From positions 1 to 55,677 of the forward strand of contig NZ_JAFBFA010000036.1 in assembly GCF_016909015.1 (NCBI RefSeq): a DNA stretch of 55,677 bases. Reading direction: 5' to 3'. The notes beneath the pieces are model-generated. The model was not told where the DNA came from. It did not search any database and was given only the letters and a program-made list of their open reading frames with translations. Shown one piece after another: positions 42,940-52,202 of the stretch (positions are counted from its first letter, which is position 1; the number at the start of each line of letters is the position of its first letter). This DNA is from Gracilibacillus alcaliphilus (GTDB taxonomy: Bacteria; Bacillota; Bacilli; Bacillales; Amphibacillaceae). The position numbers were made by a program, and so were the translations under genes.

Positions 42940-43076
42940 TAACATCCTTTCATTTGTGGTTATCATTGAAGAGATGGTTCCAAACCAACATGTCCTGACA
43001 GATACCACTACCTACGAAAATTCTAGTTAACCTCCTTTTTTGGTTCATTCATTTTTGGGCACGCACTTTAATCTGA

Positions 43077-43886
43077 TTATCCCTTGATCGAGCCGGAAAG
43101 CAGGCCTCTTCTGATATATTTGAGGCCAAGGAATAGAATGATTAAAGTAGGAACCAGCGCGATAATCGCCCCTGCCATCACAATCGGCCAATTGGTCGAA
43201 GCTTGTGAACTGACAAGCATTTTCAGCCCTATCTGAATCGGACGTACATTATCATTACTCGTCATAATAAGCGGCCACAAATAACTGTTCCAAGAAGAGA
43301 TAAACGCAAAAATACTCAAAGCTCCCAGTGTTGCTTTAGACAATGGCAGTGCAAATGATAAATAGTATCTAAAGTAAGAACACCCGTCCATTTGCGCTGC
43401 ATCCCAAAGTTCCTTTGGCATTGTTAAGAAATGCTGCCTTAACAGAAACACGCCAAATGGTGTAACAATGGTTGGTACAATCAATGATTGATACGTATCG
43501 AGCCAGCCTAAGTTAATCATGGTGACATGGTTAGGTACAATTGTTGACTCAAATGGAATTAACATCGTACTTAACAGCAAAATAAACAAGACATTCTTTC
43601 CCTTAAAGGGGATAAACACAAAGGCATATGCGGCTAAACTGCAAAGGATAATTTGCCCTATCATGACAGATGTAGCAATCAAGAAACTGTTAGCTAAGAA
43701 TTGCAGAAGTGGGATCCGATTTGCTGCTTCTTGATAAGCATCTAACGACAGACTGGATGGCAGAATGGCCGCATTATTTATATCACTAGCAGACATAAAA
43801 CTTACGGAAAAGGCATAAAGTATAGGTGCAAACATGAAAAATGCACTAATAGTCAGCAAAATGTACAAAATCATTTTTTTCATCAC
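43077..43886 (-). CDS. ABC transporter permease, UgpE/MalG type
   Basis: The 269-residue six-helix permease has EAA loop ELWDAAQMDGCSYFRYYLSF and C-terminus RRGLLSGSIKG. It overlaps the partner permease by four bases (ATGA). It is part of the same operon as the sugar-acid enzymes upstream. It lacks its own ATPase. Confidence 0.93.
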   Translation of the reverse strand: MMKKMILYILLTISAFFMFAPILYAFSVSFMSASDINNAAILPSSLSLDAYQEAANRIPLLQFLANSFLIATSVMIGQIILCSLAAYAFVFIPFKGKNVLFILLLSTMLIPFESTIVPNHVTMINLGWLDTYQSLIVPTIVTPFGVFLLRQHFLTMPKELWDAAQMDGCSYFRYYLSFALPLSKATLGALSIFAFISSWNSYLWPLIMTSNDNVRPIQIGLKMLVSSQASTNWPIVMAGAIIALVPTLIILFLGLKYIRRGLLSGSIKG

Positions 43887-44776
43887 TGATAATGCACTCT
43901 CCTTTCGCCGACCTTAAATTGAATGAGGGTGACAAACAATGTAATCAGAAACAGCACTACTGCTTGTGCGCTAGCAAAACCATAGTTCCCATACATGAAA
44001 GACTCCCTGTAAATAGAATATACAATTAAGTTAGTTGCCTCACTCGGCCCCCCTTCCGTCAAAATATGGATCTGACCAAAGGATTGAAAAGCATTAATAA
44101 AATTTATAATCGTGACAAAGAATAACACGGGACTTAGTAAAGGAAGGGTTATTTTAAACAGCTTGGTCCAGTAACCTGCCCCATCTACTGTTGAGCTTTC
44201 ATATAAATCTACTGAAATATTTTGCAAACCGCCTAGTAATAAAATAAAATTCAGGCTTAGTCCCATCCATACGGTCGCTAATGCAACAGAGAACAAAGCC
44301 CAGTCAGGGGAAGTCAGCCATTGTATATTCGGTATTCCAAAAAAGCCTAGCACATTATTGATTGTTCCTAATGTGGGATGAAAAAAGAACAACAGAATGG
44401 CAGAACTAGCAGCTCCAGAAATGCCTAGCTGAGATGAAAAGATCATTTGGAAGAATCTCGATCCTTTCAGTTTTTCATTTGCAATAACTGCTAAAAAAAG
44501 GGATAGAATAATGGTTATTGGCACGGTATACAGAACAAATTGGAAAGAAACTTTAATACTGTTTAAAAAGGAGGATGAATCGAATAAAGCTAGATAATGT
44601 TTCAAACCTACAAATTCATCCACTATTCCTCCGTCCAATACGTCAGAAAAACTAAACTGAAATGTCTTCCATATTGGATAAAACAGAAACACACTCAAAA
44701 TAACGAAAGTTGGAAGCAGGTACAGGATTCCCATACCGAATAACTTTACTTCTTTGGTAAATTTCTTCTTATTCAT
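43883..44776 (-). CDS. ABC transporter permease, UgpA/MalF type
   Basis: The 297-residue permease has a short basic cytosolic N-terminus, six helices and the EAA loop DLYESSTVDGAGYWTKLFKI. GGGGGTGAG precedes the ATG. It lies 82 bases after the fumarylacetoacetase-family gene with no terminator visible between, so transporter and enzymes are probably one transcript. Confidence 0.93.
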   Translation of the reverse strand: MNKKKFTKEVKLFGMGILYLLPTFVILSVFLFYPIWKTFQFSFSDVLDGGIVDEFVGLKHYLALFDSSSFLNSIKVSFQFVLYTVPITIILSLFLAVIANEKLKGSRFFQMIFSSQLGISGAASSAILLFFFHPTLGTINNVLGFFGIPNIQWLTSPDWALFSVALATVWMGLSLNFILLLGGLQNISVDLYESSTVDGAGYWTKLFKITLPLLSPVLFFVTIINFINAFQSFGQIHILTEGGPSEATNLIVYSIYRESFMYGNYGFASAQAVVLFLITLFVTLIQFKVGERRVHYQ

Positions 44777-44858
44777 CGTCTCACCCCCAATAGATAAGCA
44801 CAGAAAGTCAGATTCATCCCATAAAAACGGTCGCTAACATTAGATTGATTACAACAAA

Positions 44859-45725
44859 CTATTTAATGAAGGTATTGGATAACTTTCCAAGACGTTCAAT
44901 CTCTACGATCATTTCGTCGCCCGGCTGCAGCCATTTCCTGCCTGAAGCAGTATTTCCTAACACGACTCCTTCAGGGGTACCGGTTAGGATAACATCCCCT
45001 GGAAGCAGCGTCATATGCTGCGAAATATAGCTAATTATTTCTTTGCAGTTAAAGATCATATCTTTTGTATTAGAATGTTGCCGCAACTCGCCATTTACAT
45101 AACAGCTGATTTCCAGCTGATCTGGATTATCTATTTCGTCTTTTGTTACCAGATACGGCCCTAATGGACAAAAACCATCCAAGCTTTTTCCAAGCAGCCA
45201 CTGACCTGTTTTCATTTGCAGATCTCGTGCCGATAAGTCATTCGCACAACAATAACCAAATACATAATCCAGTGCTTCCAATTGATCCACTTCTTTCGCC
45301 TCTTTCCCAATCACAATCGCCAACTCTGCTTCATAATCAACCTGATCTGATACAACAGGGAAATCAATATCCTCGTTATGGCCAGTTAAAGCATTATTAT
45401 ATTTATTGAACAAGATAGGTGAAGTGGGAATCTCTTTATTGGCTTCTTCCGCATGTTTCTGATAGTTTAATCCTACACAAATAATCTTCTCTGGATTGGC
45501 TATGCATGAAGCAAACCTTACTTGATCCTCATTTACGGCCTCTATATATCCCTCTTCCGCACGTTCTTGCAGCTGAGCAATTTCTTTTAAAGCAGGATCT
45601 CCACTTTGGATAATATCGAGTACAGCATGAATGGCCGGTATTTCTTTTGTGACATTGATCATTCCTTTTGCGGTTTGCAGTCCTACTTCATTTCCTTTAT
45701 CGGTTTTTATAGTCAACAACTTCAT
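44859..45725 (-). CDS. Fumarylacetoacetase-family hydrolase (diketo-acid hydrolase-like)
   Basis: The 288-residue enzyme has a complete C-terminal FAH fold: ICVGLNYQKHAEE, the metal-binding DYEAELAIVIGK, CANDLSARDLQ, GKSLDGFCPLGP and TGTPEGVVLG. Members cleave C-C bonds in 2,4-diketo-3-deoxy acids, releasing pyruvate and a short hydroxy acid, or act as decarboxylases/hydratases. Beside an enolase-superfamily dehydratase and an SDR, it fits the last step of a non-phosphorylative sugar-acid route such as the L-fuconate or L-rhamnonate type. It lies 17 bases after the SDR gene with GAGGAGG upstream. Confidence 0.92.
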   Translation of the reverse strand: MKLLTIKTDKGNEVGLQTAKGMINVTKEIPAIHAVLDIIQSGDPALKEIAQLQERAEEGYIEAVNEDQVRFASCIANPEKIICVGLNYQKHAEEANKEIPTSPILFNKYNNALTGHNEDIDFPVVSDQVDYEAELAIVIGKEAKEVDQLEALDYVFGYCCANDLSARDLQMKTGQWLLGKSLDGFCPLGPYLVTKDEIDNPDQLEISCYVNGELRQHSNTKDMIFNCKEIISYISQHMTLLPGDVILTGTPEGVVLGNTASGRKWLQPGDEMIVEIERLGKLSNTFIK

Positions 45726-45742
45726 TTTTTATCCTCCTCTTA

Positions 45743-46501
45743 TTAAAATTCACTTGCATTTGCTAAATGTCCGCCATCTATCACCAGCGTGGTACCCGTT
45801 ATATAGGAAGCGTCATCAGAGGCTAGAAAATAAACACCATTTGCTACTTCCTGACAAGTTCCCATCCGTTTCATAGGTGTATGCCGTGTCACGTCATCAA
45901 TCTGCTCTTGCTGCTTCAATGATTGATCTAATGGCGTATCGATAAAACCGGGTGCTACAGCATTGACACGAATGCCATGTGCTGCTAATTCCACGGCCAT
46001 TGATTGTGTAAGCATATGAACACCTGCTTTTGATGTATTATAATGACTCAATTTTCCGCTGCCTGCTAATCCATTTTTTGAGGTAATATTAACAATCGAA
46101 CCTCGCTGCTGATGCTGCAGCATTTTCTTAGCTACCAGCTGACTTATTACAAATGTACCTCTAAGGTTCACATTCATGATTTGATCCCAGTTGGCTAAAT
46201 CGATATCAAGAAAATCCTCGCGTCTTGCTAAACCAGCATTGTTAATTAATACGTCAATTTTCCCCATTTCCTCCCAAATAGACTGAACCGCTGTTTTCAC
46301 TTGCGCTTCATCTGTTATATCACACACTCTGGCAATAGCAAGTTGGCTGTTTAGTGGCTGTTCTGCGATTGTCTGTCGTAACAAATCTTTATCTTTATCC
46401 AGAAAAACAACATCTGCCTGCTTCTGGAGGAAACGTTCTGCAATAGCCTTGCCAATTCCTCTGGCAGCCCCGGTAACCAGTACTGTTTTACCCTCCATCA
46501 T
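45743..46501 (-). CDS. Short-chain dehydrogenase/reductase
   Basis: The 252-residue classical SDR has TGAARGIG for NAD(P) binding, NNAG, a catalytic Ser in VNITSKNG, YNTSK with catalytic Tyr and Lys, and a C-terminal YITGTTLVIDGG. The acidic residue after the second strand (VVFLDKDKD) favours NAD. By context it would oxidise a 2-keto-3-deoxy sugar acid to the 2,4-diketo form for the FAH-family enzyme. It lies 15 bases after the M20 gene in the operon. Either of the two adjacent ATGs may be the start. Confidence 0.93.
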   Translation of the reverse strand: MMEGKTVLVTGAARGIGKAIAERFLQKQADVVFLDKDKDLLRQTIAEQPLNSQLAIARVCDITDEAQVKTAVQSIWEEMGKIDVLINNAGLARREDFLDIDLANWDQIMNVNLRGTFVISQLVAKKMLQHQQRGSIVNITSKNGLAGSGKLSHYNTSKAGVHMLTQSMAVELAAHGIRVNAVAPGFIDTPLDQSLKQQEQIDDVTRHTPMKRMGTCQEVANGVYFLASDDASYITGTTLVIDGGHLANASEF

Positions 46502-46516
46502 CTGCCTTATCCTCCT

Positions 46517-47689
46517 CTATAGCTTTAACCCTGTATATTCTTTTAAAAGCTGCAGATAAATATGAATTGTTTTCTCTAATTCATCAATTCTTACATACTC
46601 TACCTTATTATGAGCCCTTGATTGATCTGGACCGTAACAGACAGTCGGAATGTCCATTTCGTTCACGAAAATACTTGCATCAGTAACTAATTGCTTGCCC
46701 GCCAATGGAATATCGATATGTCGGATCTTTTTTACCGACCTTCTTAAGGCTGCTACAATCTCTTCGTCTGGCTCGATTCGATAACCATCCCTGACCTTTT
46801 TCATATCAAGGGATATATCAGCACCTGTCTTACGGGATACTTGTTGCAGGACATCTGTTAATTCCTTGTATACCTCTTGATAGGACTCCTCTGGCCCATA
46901 CCTTCTCACACCTTCGATACATGCCTTGTTGGGCATTTGATTATAAAACTCTCCGCTGTGGACACTCCCTATAAAATAAGATGGATTTCCTACTCCTTCC
47001 ACTGGTGTACATAACAGTCGATGATTCGCTTGTTCGATACGCTTAATTACCTCTGCCAACACAGAAATCGGATGAACCGTACCTGCCGGTGTAAAAAGCT
47101 GGTGGCTTGGCTCTCCTTCCCGCTCAATGGTAATAGTGAAAGTAGCCGATCCCAGTTGGGCGATGGTACAATCATAGGTCGCACCTTCCATCACTACTGC
47201 TGCATCTGCTTTTACTTTTCCACTCTTTGACAGCGCAGATAAATCTTCTCCTCTGCCATTTGGGCTTTCATGCATACTATTGGCAATGATGATTATTTCA
47301 CCATCAAAATCTAGCTTAGATGAAGAAATAAGTCTGATTACCTCTAACATACAGGCCAGTGAACCCTTCATATCACAAGTCCCTCTTCCATAAATCTTAC
47401 CGTTTTCGACAAAAGGTGCTTCATGACCTAAAGTCACTACATCCATATGGCCGTTAAAAATAATTGTTTTTCCCTTAGATGGGTTTGGATTGCTATATCT
47501 TGCAATTAAAGTAGGATTACTTGGTATTAGCTCGTATTTCTGCACATCCTGACATCCTGCCTCTTCAAGCAACTGTTGATACAGGACAGCAATCTGTTGT
47601 GTATTACCTGCCGTATCCTGTATTTCCGAGAGCCTAACGGTGTCATTAATCACTCGATCAAGATTGATTTTTGGGAAATTTGTCTTCAT
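46517..47689 (-). CDS. M20-family amidohydrolase (ArgE/DapE-like deacylase)
   Basis: The 390-residue zinc-dependent amidohydrolase has metal ligands in IFNGHMDVV and GRGTCDMKGS, the Glu region HESPNGRGED, VVMEGAT, and the final His in SRAHNKVEYV. The dimerisation domain is intact. ArgE/DapE-type enzymes remove N-acetyl or N-succinyl groups from amino acids. In an operon for sugar-acid breakdown, a deacetylase suggests an N-acylated amino intermediate, which would be unusual for the dehydratase-SDR-FAH route. The start at 47689 follows GGAGGAGG. The longer frame to 47755 overlaps the upstream gene and lacks a ribosome site. Confidence 0.9.
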   Translation of the reverse strand: MKTNFPKINLDRVINDTVRLSEIQDTAGNTQQIAVLYQQLLEEAGCQDVQKYELIPSNPTLIARYSNPNPSKGKTIIFNGHMDVVTLGHEAPFVENGKIYGRGTCDMKGSLACMLEVIRLISSSKLDFDGEIIIIANSMHESPNGRGEDLSALSKSGKVKADAAVVMEGATYDCTIAQLGSATFTITIEREGEPSHQLFTPAGTVHPISVLAEVIKRIEQANHRLLCTPVEGVGNPSYFIGSVHSGEFYNQMPNKACIEGVRRYGPEESYQEVYKELTDVLQQVSRKTGADISLDMKKVRDGYRIEPDEEIVAALRRSVKKIRHIDIPLAGKQLVTDASIFVNEMDIPTVCYGPDQSRAHNKVEYVRIDELEKTIHIYLQLLKEYTGLKL

Positions 47690-47705
47690 ATTACCTCCTC
47701 CATAT

Positions 47706-48803
47706 TTACCATTTGTGTACATCTGGAACCGTGACAGGCACCCCGCCGTGTGCAATCGATGCTTGTGACATAATTCCTGGCAAAGTGAATTCCAAGGAAC
47801 GATAAATATCTATTGGTACAGGTCTCCCCTCTCTGATACACCTAACAAAGTCCTTCACCATAAAATAGTCAGCGCCCCAATGATGGGAGGTTTTCGCTGC
47901 CTCCGGAAAATCAATCAGCTCCTTTGGGAGAAAGGCCTTATAGAAATTGGCTAAGGGTAACCACTCTTCACTAGAAGCAGCATAATCTTTTAACCAAACG
48001 CGGTGCTCCCCACCTGGAACTCTCGGGGCTTCATAACAGCCCTTGGTCCCCTGCAGCGTATAATATCCCATGTTATGCGGCCTGTTGGATATCGTATCCA
48101 GTCTAATATTAATCAGTCCGCCGCTTTCCGTTCGGCATAACATGATCGTACTGTCATCGTTTTTATAGGCTGGTACGGTGTGTGATCCGGAACCAAGACA
48201 ATTAACAGAGATTACTCGAGAATCAAACCAATTGATAATAGGTCCCAGACTATGCGTGCCATATATCGCTCCTCGTTTAGATGCTATCTCTTCCAGCCGC
48301 CAAGTAGGTTCACCTGCCGCCGTCGAATAAAGATCTACTACATTATGCAGGTATTCCCCTTCCGCATAATACAGTTCACCAAATAAACCAGCCTTCACCA
48401 TGTTGCGAACAGCGATATTTTCCCTAATATAACAATAGTTCTCTGCCATCATATACTGTGCTTTACTTTTCCTAGCTGCTTCCAATAAGATCATACAATC
48501 ATACAATTTAGTAGCTGCTGTTACTTCTGACAAAACATGAATATTCCGCTCAAGTGCTGCCACAGCTTGCTCGACATGCAGCTGGATGGGAGAAGCAATA
48601 ACCACTGCATCAATATCACTATCCAGTAAGTCTTGATAATCTGTCAGCGCCTTGACTGCTTTATACTTGGAACAGAATGCTTGCAGCACTTCTTGATTAG
48701 GATCCATAACTGCAATCACATCAGCTCCATCCACTTTTGTAAAATCTTCATAAAAATGTCTTCCCCTGTTTAAACCAGCAATGCCTATTCTTAAGTTACC
48801 CAT
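47706..48803 (-). CDS. Gfo/Idh/MocA-family protein lacking the EKP lysine
   Basis: The 365-residue two-domain protein begins LRIGIAGLNRGRHFYEDF, a variant of GxGxxG. The usual EKP motif is replaced by VLSEVTAATK. The second domain has GAIYGTHSLGPIINWF, which puts His in the expected catalytic place. The subgroup with SEV in place of EKP is known from databases but its reactions are poorly described. In this operon it would oxidise the imported sugar or an intermediate to a lactone or keto form. It lies 21 bases after the dehydratase gene, with GGAGAG upstream. Confidence 0.85.
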   Translation of the reverse strand: MGNLRIGIAGLNRGRHFYEDFTKVDGADVIAVMDPNQEVLQAFCSKYKAVKALTDYQDLLDSDIDAVVIASPIQLHVEQAVAALERNIHVLSEVTAATKLYDCMILLEAARKSKAQYMMAENYCYIRENIAVRNMVKAGLFGELYYAEGEYLHNVVDLYSTAAGEPTWRLEEIASKRGAIYGTHSLGPIINWFDSRVISVNCLGSGSHTVPAYKNDDSTIMLCRTESGGLINIRLDTISNRPHNMGYYTLQGTKGCYEAPRVPGGEHRVWLKDYAASSEEWLPLANFYKAFLPKELIDFPEAAKTSHHWGADYFMVKDFVRCIREGRPVPIDIYRSLEFTLPGIMSQASIAHGGVPVTVPDVHKW

Positions 48804-48824
48804 ATACGCTTCTCTCCCTATGCT

Positions 48825-49985
48825 CTAGTATCCCGTTTCTTTAACGGCCTGCCGCTTCTCCCAACCTTCTGAAAAAAGGGGTAAAAAGTTATTATGCTGA
48901 TAAGGATGCTGCTTCACTATCTCCAGATTCAATTCCGTTCCCCAGCCAGGGCGGTCACTCACTGTAATATAGCCATTCTCCACTTGGACGGGATGTGTCA
49001 GCAATTGCTTGGTCCAATCACTATTAAAGTCATCAAAAATTTCATGCAAATAAAAATTAGGTGTAGCACTATTCAAATGAGCACATACCAGCGAACATAA
49101 TGGACCTTGTGCACTATGAGGAGCAATCACTCCATTATTTGCATGTGCCATCGCTGCTACTTGCTTGGCCGCTGTCAATCCTAAATATTGCGGCTCTAAC
49201 TGAATAATATCTACTGCATGATGAGCCAGCAATTCTGAAAATTGTTCACGGCAGTAATAATCCTCTCCACAAGCGATCGGCACAGGGCTGCGTTTGGCTA
49301 CTTCCACCATCGCAGATATTTTTTGTGGCGGGACAGGCGCCTCAAACCAAGATGGATGATATGGTTTCATTGCCTCAGCAAACTGCAAAGCCGTCTGTAC
49401 CGTAAAGCGGTTATGTCCTTCAATCAGAATATCCACCTCGTTACCCACTGCTTCCCTAACGGCAGCAATATTTTCAATAGCATGATTAAATGAGGTGCGA
49501 TCGACTGTGCGCCACGCAGCTCCAAAAGGATCAAATTTCAATGCTGTATACCCTTTTTTGATTACCTTTGTTGCATTCTTATAAAAATTATCCGGTGTAC
49601 TGTCCGTACGATACCAGCCATTGGCATAAGCCCGTAACTTGTGGTGGCATTTCCCTCCCAGCAGTTTATACACCGGTAATCCAAGCGCCTTTCCTTTAAT
49701 ATCCCAGCAGGCATACTCGATACCAGCGAGAGCTGCTCCCTGTACCTGTCCCCCATCAGAATAATAATCTCGAAATAAACGCAGTGATATATCCTCTACA
49801 TCAAAAGGATCTCTGCCAATAACCAATCTTTTTAATTCATGGACAGCAGCTTCCGTTGTTTTGGCAAACCCGTTTAGCGTTGCTTCACCAAGGCCTGTTA
49901 CCCCTTCATCTGTTTCCACCTGTGTAAACACCCAGTTTTTCCAGTCGTTACCATCTATATATGTCTTGACATCGGTAATTTTCAT
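48825..49985 (-). CDS. Enolase-superfamily sugar-acid dehydratase (mandelate racemase subgroup)
   Basis: The 386-residue protein has an N-terminal capping domain and a C-terminal barrel. Barrel features in order: the catalytic Lys region ALKFDPFG, metal ligands in ILIEGHNRF, WFEAPVPP and ACGEDYY, and the catalytic His in IAPHSAQGP. Members of the MR/galactonate subgroup dehydrate acid sugars to 2-keto-3-deoxy acids. The exact sugar acid cannot be read from sequence. It lies 13 bases after the aminotransferase gene and feeds, by inference, the SDR and FAH-family steps. ATAAGGAGG precedes the ATG. Confidence 0.92.
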   Translation of the reverse strand: MKITDVKTYIDGNDWKNWVFTQVETDEGVTGLGEATLNGFAKTTEAAVHELKRLVIGRDPFDVEDISLRLFRDYYSDGGQVQGAALAGIEYACWDIKGKALGLPVYKLLGGKCHHKLRAYANGWYRTDSTPDNFYKNATKVIKKGYTALKFDPFGAAWRTVDRTSFNHAIENIAAVREAVGNEVDILIEGHNRFTVQTALQFAEAMKPYHPSWFEAPVPPQKISAMVEVAKRSPVPIACGEDYYCREQFSELLAHHAVDIIQLEPQYLGLTAAKQVAAMAHANNGVIAPHSAQGPLCSLVCAHLNSATPNFYLHEIFDDFNSDWTKQLLTHPVQVENGYITVSDRPGWGTELNLEIVKQHPYQHNNFLPLFSEGWEKRQAVKETGY

Positions 49986-49998
49986 CTAACAATCCTCC

Positions 49999-51291
49999 TT
50001 ATTTACTATGCAGATCGAAAAGAACGCTTTCAATTATATCAAGGGTCTGATCGACTAATTCATCCGTATGGCTGTAACTAATATGATTGCGTTTAAGATT
50101 CATAGGCATTTTAAAAATACCTTTTTCAATAAGTTTTTTCCGGTAGGCCACATACAGTTCTCCGTTATTGTTCTGCAAATCATCATAATTCTTAGGCAGT
50201 TCACTCATAAAATACGTAGTCCATACCGAACCAAAGCCCGCCACAACCGCCTCTATTCCTAGTCGTTGATGAATTTCCTCAATACCGTTGCGCATTTTCT
50301 TACCTAAACAAAAAATATGTTGATGAACCGGCTCCTTCTCCAACATTTCAATCGTAGCAATCGAAGCTGCGGTACCAACTGCATGACCATTATAGGTGCC
50401 GGCAAACCATACATCCCCGCCAGGCTGCGTGTTATACCGAGACATATACTGCTTCTTACCTGCCACTGCGGCCATCGGATAACCATTGGCCATCGCTTTC
50501 CCCAAAGTAGTAAGATCAGGTGTGACACCGCTCACCTTTTGATAGCCACCTATATGATGTCTAAATCCTGTAATCACTTCATCAAAAATAAGTAATGCAC
50601 CATGCTGATCACAAAGATTTCTTAATCCCTGTAAAAACCCCTCCTCTGGTAATACACAGCCAATATTATGCGGGATAGGCTCTACAATAATCGCCGCAAC
50701 TTCATCCGCATTTCCTCTCAGTATTCTCTCGACATCTTCTAAGTTATTAAACTGACAAACTAGTGTATGATCGATAGATGACTCTAACATGCCGGCAGAA
50801 CCTGGATCTCTCTTTCCAACCTTATCCCAGTCACTCAGCATATTACGTGCAACATAATCATGCCAGCCATGGTAGCACCCTTGAAACTTGATCAGCTTCT
50901 GTCTCTCTGTCACGGCACGCGCCAGCCGGATAGCGTGATATGTTGCCTCTGAACCAGAGTTGCAAAACAAGACTTGTTCCGCAGACGGGACATGCTTACA
51001 GATCTTTTTACTTAATGTAATTTCTAAATCCGTTGTGCCGACACCGAATAGGTCTGTACGCTCGATAGCTTCGATAACCTGTTGATTGACATAAGGGTGA
51101 TTATGCCCCAAAATCATCGGGCCAAATGCTGCTTGATAATCAATATATTGCTTATCATCAGCATCAATGATATACGGCCCTTTCGCCTCTTTGAAAATTA
51201 AATGAGGAGCGACATTTCTAATAGATGTATGCACTCCACCCGGAGTATAGACATTTGCCTCTGCATACATTAGCTCATTCTTGCTTGTCAT
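49999..51291 (-). CDS. Class III aminotransferase (glutamate-1-semialdehyde aminomutase-like)
   Basis: The 430-residue PLP enzyme shows PGGVHTSIRNVAPHL near the start as in HemL-like proteins, NSGSEATYHAIRLARA, YHGWHD, IFDEVITGFR and the Schiff-base Lys in TTLGKAMANGYP. A true HemL is unlikely because it sits in a catabolic operon rather than with haem genes. It probably transfers an amino group from, or moves it within, an amino-sugar-derived aldehyde or keto acid. It follows iclR by 27 bases and has AAGGAGG before the ATG. Confidence 0.92.
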   Translation of the reverse strand: MTSKNELMYAEANVYTPGGVHTSIRNVAPHLIFKEAKGPYIIDADDKQYIDYQAAFGPMILGHNHPYVNQQVIEAIERTDLFGVGTTDLEITLSKKICKHVPSAEQVLFCNSGSEATYHAIRLARAVTERQKLIKFQGCYHGWHDYVARNMLSDWDKVGKRDPGSAGMLESSIDHTLVCQFNNLEDVERILRGNADEVAAIIVEPIPHNIGCVLPEEGFLQGLRNLCDQHGALLIFDEVITGFRHHIGGYQKVSGVTPDLTTLGKAMANGYPMAAVAGKKQYMSRYNTQPGGDVWFAGTYNGHAVGTAASIATIEMLEKEPVHQHIFCLGKKMRNGIEEIHQRLGIEAVVAGFGSVWTTYFMSELPKNYDDLQNNNGELYVAYRKKLIEKGIFKMPMNLKRNHISYSHTDELVDQTLDIIESVLFDLHSK

Positions 51292-51318
51292 GATAAAACC
51301 TCCTTGTTATGGCAGCTT

Positions 51319-52080
51319 TTACACTGAACCTAAATTTCTGGAAATAGCCTTAGCCGTCGCTTGCACCTGACGAATTAAATCCTCACTGACATCAAACTGT
51401 AATCTTGATGTATGATTAGCAATACTCACTGCACCTATAACGCTTTCATCTTTGTGGCTAAAAATAGGTGCTCCAATACATCGGACTCCCAGCTCCCCTT
51501 CTTCATCTTCTAAGGCATAGCCGGCTTTTTTAATCTCTTTCAGTGCTTGTTTAAACATATTTATATCTGTCACTGTTTTATCAGTATGCCGTGGAAGCCC
51601 TTCAGCAGATAATATCTCATCCACTTTTTCCTCATCCATATAGGCAGCTATCGCTTTGCCTAAACTAGTAATATGAAAGTCTGACTTTAACCCCGGAAAG
51701 GTAGAAAACTTGATAAAAGTATCTGGTTCCTCCTTCGCTACATAGAGCACCTTCCCTTCGTCTAATACACCTAAATGAACCGTGCACCCTGTGCACTCCA
51801 TTAATTCCTCCATATATGGCTTCGCCACGGAAGCCAAATCTATTTTGGACATGTAAGACATGCCAAGTTCATATAGTTTGACACCAATTTCGTATTCGCC
51901 TTGCTTATTCTTTTTGACCATATCATATGATTCCAGTACGTTAAGTATGGTAAAAACAGTGGCTTTGGATAATTCCAGATGCTTATGAATTTCTGTTACC
52001 GTGGTTTTATGATTGCGAGTGGCAATCATCGATAAAATGGCGATAGCTTTTTCTAATGCTGGAACACTATATTTTTTCAT
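51319..52080 (-). CDS. IclR-family transcriptional regulator
   Basis: The 253-residue protein has an N-terminal winged helix (VPALEKAIAILSMIA; TVTEIHKHLELSKATVFTIL) and a C-terminal ligand-binding domain of the IclR type (CTGCTVHLGVLDEGKVLYV; LGVRCIGAPIFSHKDESVIGAVSIA). It lies in the operon it presumably represses. A perfect 10-bp inverted repeat overlapping the operon promoter (52576-52608) is its likely operator. The effector would be a pathway intermediate, possibly the sugar acid or keto-deoxy acid. AAGGAAGGAAG lies upstream of the ATG. Confidence 0.93.
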   Translation of the reverse strand: MKKYSVPALEKAIAILSMIATRNHKTTVTEIHKHLELSKATVFTILNVLESYDMVKKNKQGEYEIGVKLYELGMSYMSKIDLASVAKPYMEELMECTGCTVHLGVLDEGKVLYVAKEEPDTFIKFSTFPGLKSDFHITSLGKAIAAYMDEEKVDEILSAEGLPRHTDKTVTDINMFKQALKEIKKAGYALEDEEGELGVRCIGAPIFSHKDESVIGAVSIANHTSRLQFDVSEDLIRQVQATAKAISRNLGSV

Positions 52081-52104
52081 TTTCTTATACTTCCTTCCTT
52101 TAAC

Positions 52105-52200
52105 CTGTAGAGTGAGACTGTCATCAGGGTGTTAGCAGCCGTTATTCCTGTGCAGACGGGTATTTTACGGATGGTTTACAGCCTGATACGTATTGTCACA
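52105..52200. repeat. Dispersed repeat between the lactonase remnant and iclR
   Basis: GGGTGTTAGCAGCCGTTAT and its surroundings match 38852-38872. The repeat starts right where the lactonase-like frame ends, so its arrival may have caused the truncation. Confidence 0.5.
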
Positions 52201-52202
52201 GA

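Noticed and set aside
41653..44776. Firm call of a glycerol-3-phosphate importer (ugpBAE)
   Set aside because: The proteins resemble this branch, but the genes are continuous with the sugar-acid operon rather than the presumed GlpP leaders, so the ligand is left open.
49999..51291. True glutamate-1-semialdehyde aminomutase (hemL)
   Set aside because: The fold matches, but the gene is embedded in an IclR-controlled catabolic operon with no haem genes nearby, so a general class III aminotransferase call is safer.
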